A stretch of DNA of 5,625 bases from contig JANOJB010000097.1 in assembly GCA_031407985.1 (NCBI GenBank), forward strand, positions 1-5,625, read 5' to 3'. Below the pieces are notes generated by a model. The model was not told where the DNA came from and searched no databases. It saw only the letters and a list, made by a program, of their open reading frames with translations. Origin of the DNA: FEN-1088 sp031407985 (GTDB lineage Bacteria > Myxococcota_A > Polyangia > Fen-1088). Each line of letters starts with the position of its first letter. Position 1 is the first letter of the stretch. The position numbers were made by a program, and so were the translations under genes. Positions 1 to 4,683 of this stretch are shown in pieces.

Positions 1-373
1 CGCCACCGGGCGCCATCATCGGGCGCGGCATCGGAGTCCCACGCATCATCGGAGGCGTCGGCGCGATCGGCGCCACCGGAGCGGGACCCTGATCGCGGCG
101 ATCTTGCCGATCGTCGCGGTTGTCGCGCCGATCGTCGCGCCGATCATCGCGCCGGTCATCACGCCGATCATCGCGATCGTCCCTGCGCTCCTCGCGACGA
201 TCCTGTTTGTCGGCCCGACGCTCCTCGCGGCGTTCCTGTCCCTGCCCTTGTCCGTCGTGCGGGCGAGACATCGCCGGCCCGGCCCACAGGAGGCCCCCAG
301 CCGACAATGCGAGCATCTGCCACACGCGCGGTCGCGAAGTTCGTCCGGTGCCTGAATGGTCGTTCTTGATCAT
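1..373 (-). CDS. Secreted Arg/Asp-repeat protein, 5' part (runs off the window start)
   Basis: The minus-strand frame from ATG at 373 stays open to base 1, giving 124 residues with the C-terminus outside the window. Residues 1-35 look like a Sec signal peptide: basic residues at R11, R14 and R16, a hydrophobic stretch (about 19-33, MLALSAGGLLWAGPA), and a likely cleavage site after A34 or S36. Residues 47-94 are almost entirely Arg, Asp and Glu, with a recurring four-residue unit Asp-Asp-Arg-Arg. After that comes a Pro/Met/Ala-rich segment (residues 96-124). An AAAGGGGG stretch lies 9 bases upstream of the ATG and could be the ribosome binding site. I do not recognise a family. The highly charged, probably disordered secreted region could bind metal, polyphosphate or the cell surface, but that is inference. 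It is divergent from the downstream genes and probably unrelated to them. Coding is supported by the signal peptide and clean frame; the hydrophobic and Arg/Ser-rich plus-strand frames here are shadows of the repeat. Confidence 0.75.
   Translation of the reverse strand, partial: MIKNDHSGTGRTSRPRVWQMLALSAGGLLWAGPAMSRPHDGQGQGQERREERRADKQDRREERRDDRDDRRDDRRDDRRDDRRDNRDDRQDRRDQGPAPVAPIAPTPPMMRGTPMPRPMMAPGG
124..171. repeat. 12-bp tandem repeat encoding the Asp-Asp-Arg-Arg motif
   Basis: Four adjacent 12-bp units are visible on the plus strand (124-135, 136-147, 148-159, 160-171), consensus CGCGCCGATCAT. The units differ by only one or two bases each. Read on the minus strand each unit encodes one Arg/Asp four-residue block of the secreted protein, and more diverged copies extend on both sides. 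The period is a multiple of three, so copy-number change would alter protein length without shifting frame. Confidence 0.8.
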
Positions 374-555
374 GGCGCGTGGCCCCCTTTGAAAGTCATT
401 TTCGCACACGGATGGAATGTGGTCGTCGTTAAACCTGAAGTTCGACGATCTTCCTGCCCCGCGGATTCATCACGCGAACCGGGCGAATCCGCCGAAGCGA
501 CCAAATCTGCCAAGGAGCACGCGGGGCACCGGCTTGCTGGTACACTGCGCGCCCG
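374..555. other. Divergent intergenic region between the secreted protein and the zinc-ribbon gene
   Basis: This 182-bp gap separates oppositely oriented genes and should hold promoters for both. Toward the right there is a -10-like TACACT at 541-546, very close to the ATG at 556. Toward the left I see no convincing -10/-35 pair. A 6-bp inverted repeat, TCGTCG (423-428) with CGACGA (443-448), is separated by 14 bases and is centred in an AT-richer patch. It could be a regulator site but is too short to claim. No RNA gene or small ORF is evident. Confidence 0.4.
541..546 (+). promoter_or_regulatory. -10-like box TACACT just upstream of the zinc-ribbon gene
   Basis: TACACT ends 9 bases before the ATG at 556, within GGTACACTGCG. 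If it is a sigma-70-type -10 box, transcription would start within a few bases of the ATG, giving a leaderless or nearly leaderless mRNA. This fits the absence of a Shine-Dalgarno sequence at this start. No good -35 box lies 16-18 bp upstream. A nearly identical arrangement precedes cysK (GGTAGACTGCG, 1301-1311), which strengthens both calls. Confidence 0.45.
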
Positions 556-900
556 ATGGACGAACAGACGGGATTCGACCCGAAACGACGACTTTGCCCC
601 GAAGGGACCTGTACGGGGATCATCGGGCGTGACGGACGCTGCGGTGAGTGCGGCCGCACCGCCAGCGGCACCAAGAACGGGGCCGCGCCCAGCGAGATTG
701 ATTCCGTTGTTGGCGACCCGCCGACCACCGAGGGCGGTGACGACAACGCTGACAGCGGCAACGACGTACCGACCACGGCAGCAACGGGCGGCGCGGATTC
801 CGGATTCGACTCGAACCGGCGCCTGTGCGGCGACGGCGCCTGCGTCGGAGTCGTGGGCACGGACGGCGCGTGCACCGTCTGTGGCCGCGTGGCAAGCTGA
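556..900 (+). CDS. Small protein with two duplicated CxxxxC...CxxC zinc-ribbon-like modules
   Basis: The 114-residue protein has two copies of the same roughly 30-residue module. Module 1 (about residues 6-36) has Cys14, Cys19, Cys29 and Cys32. Module 2 (about 83-113) has Cys91, Cys96, Cys106 and Cys109. Both show the pattern GFDxxRRLC-x4-C-x-G-h-h-G-x-DG-x-C-x2-CGR, so the spacing C-x4-C-x9-C-x2-C is conserved exactly. A 46-residue Thr/Asp/Gly-rich acidic linker joins them. The four cysteines suggest a small zinc knuckle or ribbon; I recall similar motifs in deltaproteobacterial proteins but know no function. There is no signal peptide or membrane segment, so it is probably cytoplasmic. The ATG at 556 is the first in frame and fits the repeat register. 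It ends 7 bases before the next gene's likely start, suggesting co-transcription with the CoA-binding protein. Confidence 0.85.
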   Translation: MDEQTGFDPKRRLCPEGTCTGIIGRDGRCGECGRTASGTKNGAAPSEIDSVVGDPPTTEGGDDNADSGNDVPTTAATGGADSGFDSNRRLCGDGACVGVVGTDGACTVCGRVAS

Positions 901-907
901 CCCCCGC

Positions 908-1279
908 TTGCCCAGCGTCGCGGTCATCGGTGCATCGATCAACCCCCAGAAGTACGGGAACAAGGCCGTGCGCGCGTACCTGCGCCAGGGATGGACGGTT
1001 TTCCCGGTGAACCCGGAAACGGCGACGCAGGGAAGCACCATAGAAGGCATCGCCACCTATTCCAGCATTGAAGAGATCCCCCAAACGGTGGACCGCGCGG
1101 CGCTTTACGTTCCTCCGGCCGTGGGCATCACCCTGCTGCCCGGGATCGCGCGCAAGGGAGTGGCCGAGCTGTTCGTCAATCCGGGCGCCGAAAGCGACCA
1201 GCTGCTGACAGCGGCCCAGGCCCTGGGATTGCCCGTCGTCCAGGCCTGCGCGATCGTCGATATCGGCGAGCGTCCCTGA
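908..1279 (+). CDS. CoA-binding domain protein (CoA_binding_2 / YccU-like)
   Basis: The protein (123 residues from TTG at 908) is a single Rossmann-fold CoA-binding domain of the small YccU-like family. A beta strand plus glycine loop, VAVIGAS (residues 4-10), opens the fold. It is followed by the family features YGNKAVRAYLRQGW, VFPVNP, SSIEEIP, VDRAALYVPP, ELFVNPGAES and a terminal ACAIVDIGE. Members resemble the CoA-binding part of succinyl-CoA synthetase alpha and acyl-CoA ligases but lack a catalytic domain; a redox or CoA-sensing role has been suggested and the true substrate is unknown. The same frame is open back to 356, but that upstream part is the shadow of the zinc-ribbon gene. Start choice is uncertain. 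TTG 908 places the first strand three residues in, as in many relatives. GTG 881 would add nine residues and overlap the previous gene by 20 bases. Neither has a clear Shine-Dalgarno. The link to cysteine synthesis is only by neighbourhood. Confidence 0.85.
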   Translation: MPSVAVIGASINPQKYGNKAVRAYLRQGWTVFPVNPETATQGSTIEGIATYSSIEEIPQTVDRAALYVPPAVGITLLPGIARKGVAELFVNPGAESDQLLTAAQALGLPVVQACAIVDIGERP

Positions 1280-1302
1280 CGCGGAATCAAGGGCGATTCG
1301 GG

Positions 1303-1308
1303 TAGACT
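1303..1308 (+). promoter_or_regulatory. -10-like box TAGACT just upstream of cysK; candidate promoter of the sulfur operon
   Basis: TAGACT ends 8 bases before the cysK ATG at 1317, within GGTAGACTGCG. A transcript starting 6-8 bases after the box would have a 5' leader of only zero to two bases. There is no Shine-Dalgarno before this ATG (GCGGCCCC precedes it), which agrees with leaderless initiation. The 37-bp gap after the CoA-binding gene is the first real intergenic space on this strand, a natural place for the operon promoter. No convincing -35 box is seen. Confidence 0.5.
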
Positions 1309-1316
1309 GCGGCCCC

Positions 1317-2276
1317 ATGCCCGCCGTCGCCGTGAACAACATGCTGGAACTGATCGGGGGGACGCCCTTGGTGCGTCTGCGCCACATCCCGGATGAAGGT
1401 ATGGCCGCCATCTTCTGCAAGTGCGAGCAATTCAATCCGGGGGGATCCGTCAAGGACCGGGTGGCGTTGTCCATGATCGAGGCCGCCGAACGCGCCGGCA
1501 AACTGCGCCCGGGTGAATCCGTGATTGTCGAGCCGACCTCGGGCAACACGGGCGTGGGGTTGGCATTGGTGGCCGCAGCGAAACGGTACCGGCTGATCCT
1601 GACGATGCCCGACAACATGTCACTGGAGCGGCGCGCGCTGTTAAAGGCCTACGGCGCCGAGGTGTATCTGACCCCCGGGGCCGAGGTGATGACCGGCGCG
1701 GTGAAAAAAGCGAACGAGCTGTGCGCGGAAAATCCCAGCTACTTCATGCCGCAGCAATTCAACAACCCGGCCAACGTCGAATCACACGTTCGAACGACCG
1801 GTCCCGAGATCCTGGCCCAGTTGGGTGTGCGCGTCTGTGATGCCTTTATTTCGGCGGTCGGAACCGGGGGCACGATATCGGGTGTGGGGCGTGTGCTGCG
1901 GGAGCGAAATCCCGACGTGCGCGTGGTGGCCGTCGAACCTGAAAAGAGCCCCGTGTTGTCGGGTGGCAAACCCGCCGCGCACCGCATCGACGGCATCGGC
2001 GCCGGGTTCGTTCCGCCGATTCTGGATCGGTCGGTGATCTCCGAGGTCAGAACCATCAGCGAGGAAGACGCCCAGAACTGCAAACTGGATCTGGCGCGAC
2101 GCGAGGGCCTGTTGGTTGGAATTTCGGCGGGGGCCAACGTGAAGATCGCGCTGGATCTGGCGCGGGAGTTGGGACCGGGCAAGACCGTCGTAACGATCTT
2201 GTGTGACACGGGCGAGCGCTATTTCAGCTCGGACGCGCTGTTCCTGGCTGAACGTACCACCGATGAAATCCGTTGA
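1317..2276 (+). CDS. cysK: Cysteine synthase A (O-acetylserine sulfhydrylase)
   Basis: A full-length 319-residue fold-type II PLP enzyme. It performs beta-replacement on an activated serine (O-acetylserine in classic CysK) with sulfide to give L-cysteine in the cytosol. Visible signatures are: ELIGGTPLVRL (11-21); the Schiff-base lysine K46 in NPGGSVKDR; the substrate-carboxylate loop TSGNTG (74-79); MPQQFNNPAN (144-153); the PLP-phosphate loop GTGGTISG (182-189); the CysK-type segment HRIDGIGAGFVPPILD (222-237); S270 in GISAGA near the pyridine nitrogen; and DTGERYFSS (297-305). Length matches the family (about 310-325). The QQFNNPAN and GIGAGF segments favour CysK over CysM. Location beside an E1 and a CysO-like carrier leaves open that it takes sulfur from a protein thiocarboxylate rather than free sulfide; the sequence does not decide this. 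It starts right after a -10-like box without a Shine-Dalgarno and overlaps the following E1 gene by 14 bases. Confidence 0.95.
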   Translation: MPAVAVNNMLELIGGTPLVRLRHIPDEGMAAIFCKCEQFNPGGSVKDRVALSMIEAAERAGKLRPGESVIVEPTSGNTGVGLALVAAAKRYRLILTMPDNMSLERRALLKAYGAEVYLTPGAEVMTGAVKKANELCAENPSYFMPQQFNNPANVESHVRTTGPEILAQLGVRVCDAFISAVGTGGTISGVGRVLRERNPDVRVVAVEPEKSPVLSGGKPAAHRIDGIGAGFVPPILDRSVISEVRTISEEDAQNCKLDLARREGLLVGISAGANVKIALDLARELGPGKTVVTILCDTGERYFSSDALFLAERTTDEIR

Positions 2277-3012
2277 AACCCACGGCGGCAACCCCGACCC
2301 CGGCGTGCTGGTCATTGGTGCCGGCGGATTGGGCTGCCCCGCTGTGTTCGCCCTGGCGGCCGCGGGTGTGCGCCGGATCGGCGTCGTGGATGACGATCGG
2401 GTCGAGGTCTCGAACATCCACCGGCAGGTCTTTCACGGCATGGCGTCGTTGGGCGAATTGAAGGTTGTGTCGCTAGGGCGGGCCGTCGCGGTTCGGTATC
2501 CCGATGTCACCATCGATTCACACGCGATTCGTTTTGATGTCACGTCTGCCGCCACGCTGGTGGACCGGTACGACGTCATCGTCGACGGCTCGGACAATTT
2601 CGCCACCAAGTTCCTGGCCAATGACGCCGCGGTACTCGGCCGTCGACCGCTGGTTCACGGCGCGGCGGTCGCGCTGGGTGGGCAACTGCTGACCGTGCCT
2701 GTCGGGGGCCGGCCGTGTTACCGATGTTTGTTCGAGGATCTCCCCCCCGCCGGTGCTGGGGATTCGTGCGCCGACGCAGGGGTCCTGGGCCCCGTCCCGG
2801 GGGTGATCGGCGCGTTGCAGGGGGCCGAGGCGGCACGCCTCCTTCGGGGCGAAACTCCTGCCTACGCGGGGCGCCTCATCCAGTATGATTCCGCCCCCAT
2901 GTCCATCCGAGCCGTTCGTTTCAAGCCCAACCCGGTTTGCGGGGTGTGCGGGCTCACCCCGCGCATACTGCGGTTGGATCCATCCGCGTACCCATCGCCC
3001 GCGTGTATCTGA
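2263..3012 (+). CDS. moeB: MoeB/ThiF-type E1 adenylyltransferase for a ubiquitin-like sulfur carrier (catalytic half; N-terminal Arg helix missing)
   Basis: This 249-residue protein should adenylate the C-terminal glycine of the carrier encoded at 4405-4680 so that it can be thiocarboxylated. Against E. coli MoeB, which I align from memory, it has: GAGGLG (19-24) for ATP; D43 in VVDDD; N51 and R54 in SNIHRQ; K67; D111 in DGSDN; the cysteine C169 in DSCADAGVLGPVPG; and structural zinc ligands C152/C155 and C226/C229. The register offset to MoeB is a constant 18-20 residues because the N-terminus is shorter. The usual opening helix (RYxRQ...G..GQ..L), whose arginine completes the neighbouring subunit's ATP site, is absent. 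Upstream in-frame codons (2203-2262) encode nothing like it and lie inside cysK, so this is not a start error. There is no rhodanese domain, unlike mycobacterial MoeZ. The ATG at 2263 overlaps cysK by 14 bases, implying translational coupling. MoeB versus ThiF naming is arbitrary; CysO activation is inferred from context. Confidence 0.9.
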   Translation: MKSVETHGGNPDPGVLVIGAGGLGCPAVFALAAAGVRRIGVVDDDRVEVSNIHRQVFHGMASLGELKVVSLGRAVAVRYPDVTIDSHAIRFDVTSAATLVDRYDVIVDGSDNFATKFLANDAAVLGRRPLVHGAAVALGGQLLTVPVGGRPCYRCLFEDLPPAGAGDSCADAGVLGPVPGVIGALQGAEAARLLRGETPAYAGRLIQYDSAPMSIRAVRFKPNPVCGVCGLTPRILRLDPSAYPSPACI

Positions 3013-3026
3013 AACCAGCCACGAAA

Positions 3027-3055
3027 ATTGTCAGGATGATTGCCAGGATGATTGT
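3027..3055 (+). repeat. 12-bp direct repeat (2.4 copies) carrying the thrC ribosome binding site
   Basis: ATTGTCAGGATG (3027-3038) is followed directly by ATTGCCAGGATG (3039-3050) and a partial third copy ATTGT (3051-3055) that runs into the thrC ATG at 3056. The second copy provides CAGGA with AGGA at 3045-3048, seven bases from the ATG, a good Shine-Dalgarno. The first copy duplicates it 12 bases upstream, so two equally good binding sites exist in the only sizeable gap inside the operon. Confidence 0.75.
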
Positions 3056-4399
3056 ATGACCACGGCCAACAACCCAGTGTCCCTGTCCTCCACCAACCCA
3101 ACCACTGTGACCGCGCTGCGCTGCCGCGAATGCGGCAAGGAATATCCGAAGGCGCCCATCCACGTCTGCGAATTCTGCTTCGGCCCTCTGGAGATCGCCT
3201 ACGACTACGCCGCCATCGGCAAGGTATTGACCCGCGCGGTGATCGAGGCGCGCGCGCCGAACATGTGGCGCTACGCCGAGCTGTTGCCGCTGGACGCGCC
3301 CCCGGTCGTCGGGACACAGACGGGCATGACACCGCTGGTCCGCGCGGATCGTTTGGCGCGCCGCCTGGGCGTGCGCGAAGTCTGGGTCAAGAACGACGCC
3401 GTCAGCCACCCCACCCTGTCGTTCAAGGATCGCGTGGTATCGGTCGCGCTGTCGAAGGCGGTCGAGTTCGGTATCAAGACGGTCGCTTGCGCCTCGACGG
3501 GCAATCTGGCGAACGCCACCGCGGCACAAGCCGCCGCCGCAGGTTTGCCGTCGGTCATCCTGATTCCGTTCGACCTCGAACCTGCAAAGGTGCTGGCGAC
3601 CAGTATCTACGGCGCGCGGGTCGTGGGCGTGCGCGGGACCTACGACGACGTCAATCGCCTGTGCTCCGAAATCGCCGGCAAATACGGATGGGGATTCGTG
3701 AACGTGAACCTGCGGCCGTTCTACGCCGAGGGTTCCAAAAGTTTCGGCTACGAAATCGCCGAGCAACTGGGCTGGCGATGCCCCGCCCACATCGTCGTTC
3801 CGATGGCGGGCGGTTCGCTGGTCACCAAGATCGGGAAGGCCTTCGGTGAACTGGAAAAGCTGGGGCTGCTGAGCAAGGGCGCCCACAAGACCAAGATCCA
3901 CGGCGCCCAGGCGGCGGGCTGCGCCCCCATCGTCGACATGGTGTTGGAGAACCGCGACCAACTGAAGCCGGTGCGGACACCCACGTCGATTGCCAAATCG
4001 CTGGCCATCGGGAATCCGGCCGACGGCTTTTATGCCCGCCAGACCATCGTTGGTTCGGGGGGATTCGCGGCCAAACCGAATGACGACGAGATCATCGCCG
4101 CCATGCGCCTGCTGGCCGAGACCGAGGGGATCTTCACCGAGACCGCCGGGGGGGTCACCCTGGGCGCCACGATCAAGCTGATCGAAAGCGGTCACATCGG
4201 CAAGGACGACGGACCCATCGTCATCAGCGTCACCGGCAACGGCATGAAGACGCAGGACCCGCTGGTCGGCAAATTGCCGCAGCCGGCGCTGATTGGACCC
4301 AGTCTGGCCGATTTCGACAAGCTGGAAGCCAGCATCGACATGGACATCGACATGGACATCAACATCGACACCGACCGCAACCAGTCCCAAGGAGTGTAA
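3056..4399 (+). CDS. thrC: Threonine synthase (zinc-ribbon, PLP-dependent)
   Basis: 447 residues. The family converts O-phospho-L-homoserine and water to L-threonine and phosphate. An N-terminal zinc ribbon has C23, C26, C38 and C41 (CRECGKEY...CEFCFGPLE). The PLP core follows: TGMTPLVRADRL (89-100); Schiff-base lysine K124 in TLSFKDR; STGN (147-150); VNVNLRPFYAEGSK (215-228); a phosphate-binding PMAGGSL (249-255); SLAIGNPADG (315-324); ETAGGVTLG (362-370); and SVTGNGMKTQD (391-401). The ATG at 3056 has AGGA seven bases upstream and places the ribbon at the usual distance; the frame is open back to 2885 but that part shadows the E1 gene. The C-terminus ends in a low-complexity acidic tail (about 427-447, with DIDMDIDMDINID), made by a 12-bp tandem repeat and not part of the conserved fold. 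Placement between an E1 and its carrier, followed 5 bases later by the carrier gene, invites the idea that it handles protein-bound sulfur, but all visible residues fit an ordinary threonine synthase. Confidence 0.92.
   Translation: MTTANNPVSLSSTNPTTVTALRCRECGKEYPKAPIHVCEFCFGPLEIAYDYAAIGKVLTRAVIEARAPNMWRYAELLPLDAPPVVGTQTGMTPLVRADRLARRLGVREVWVKNDAVSHPTLSFKDRVVSVALSKAVEFGIKTVACASTGNLANATAAQAAAAGLPSVILIPFDLEPAKVLATSIYGARVVGVRGTYDDVNRLCSEIAGKYGWGFVNVNLRPFYAEGSKSFGYEIAEQLGWRCPAHIVVPMAGGSLVTKIGKAFGELEKLGLLSKGAHKTKIHGAQAAGCAPIVDMVLENRDQLKPVRTPTSIAKSLAIGNPADGFYARQTIVGSGGFAAKPNDDEIIAAMRLLAETEGIFTETAGGVTLGATIKLIESGHIGKDDGPIVISVTGNGMKTQDPLVGKLPQPALIGPSLADFDKLEASIDMDIDMDINIDTDRNQSQGV
4334..4375 (+). repeat. 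12-bp tandem repeat at the 3' end of thrC
   Basis: ATCGACATGGAC occurs at 4334-4345 and again, identical, at 4346-4357. A diverged third unit (4358-4369) and a half unit (4370-4375) follow. In the thrC frame each unit encodes Ile-Asp-Met-Asp, forming the acidic tail after the last conserved part of the enzyme. The exact identity of the first two units suggests a recent duplication by slippage. Confidence 0.8.
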
Positions 4400-4404
4400 G
4401 AGCC

Positions 4405-4680
4405 ATGGCCAACATCCGTATTCCAACGCCCCTTCGCAAGCTGACCAGCGGCAAGGAAGAGGTCACCGCGACAGGCAGCACGATCGGCGCGCTTCTCGCC
4501 CACCTGGAGACCCAATATCCGGGCATCAAGGAACGCATCTGCGACGACAGCGGGCAGGTGCGCCGTTTCGTGAATATCTTCGCCAACGACGAGGACATCC
4601 GGTTTCTGCAAAACCTGGATACGCCCGTCAAGGACAGCGACGACATCTCGATCGTTCCGGCGATCGCTGGTGGCAGGTAG
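4405..4680 (+). CDS. cysO: CysO/ThiS/MoaD-family ubiquitin-like sulfur carrier ending Gly-Gly-Arg
   Basis: This 91-residue beta-grasp protein should carry sulfur as a C-terminal glycine thiocarboxylate. It closely resembles M. tuberculosis CysO: IPTPLRKLTSGKEEV (6-20), the helix around STIGALLAHLETQYPG (25-40), RRFVNIFANDEDIRF (53-67), the DGDS-like KDSDDISIVPAIAGG (76-90). The functional diglycine is G89-G90, followed by one extra residue, R91, before TAG. CysO and MoaD normally end at the second glycine. Carriers with extra C-terminal residues (QbsE, HcyS) are trimmed by a JAMM-type metalloprotease before activation, so this one is probably made as a precursor. No such peptidase is in the window. 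A strong AAGGAG (4389-4394) lies 10 bases before the ATG, and the gene starts 5 bases after thrC. The stop is in the same frame as the downstream E1-like gene. Partners are inferred to be the E1 proteins at 2263-3012 and 4684-5400 and the flanking cysteine synthases. Confidence 0.92.
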   Translation: MANIRIPTPLRKLTSGKEEVTATGSTIGALLAHLETQYPGIKERICDDSGQVRRFVNIFANDEDIRFLQNLDTPVKDSDDISIVPAIAGGR

Positions 4681-4683
4681 TCC

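Noticed and set aside
104..392. Two plus-strand frames with hydrophobic (API/VTP) or Arg/Ser-rich repeats
   Set aside because: Both are shadows of the 12-bp repeat in the minus-strand secreted protein gene, which has a signal peptide and a better start.
423..448. 6-bp inverted repeat TCGTCG/CGACGA as a terminator or operator
   Set aside because: The stem is short with a 14-base loop and no T-run, so a terminator is unlikely; as an operator it is possible but indistinguishable from chance.
356..907. Upstream extension of the CoA-binding protein frame
   Set aside because: The frame is open by chance through the zinc-ribbon gene; the added residues are Arg/Ala/Thr-rich with no domain, while the conserved fold starts near 914.
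620..1618. A 332-residue minus-strand frame across the zinc-ribbon, CoA-binding and cysK genes
   Set aside because: It spans three recognisable plus-strand genes and an intergenic gap, and its product is Arg-rich low-complexity sequence typical of a shadow.
2884..2901. TATGAT followed closely by an in-frame ATG inside the E1 gene, resembling an internal leaderless start
   Set aside because: The bases encode the conserved QYDSAPM segment of the E1 fold, so codon constraint explains them; a protein from that ATG would hold only the terminal zinc motif.
2954..4426. A 490-residue open frame on the minus strand opposite thrC
   Set aside because: It is antisense to an unmistakable threonine synthase; long antisense frames are common in GC-rich genes and the product resembles nothing.
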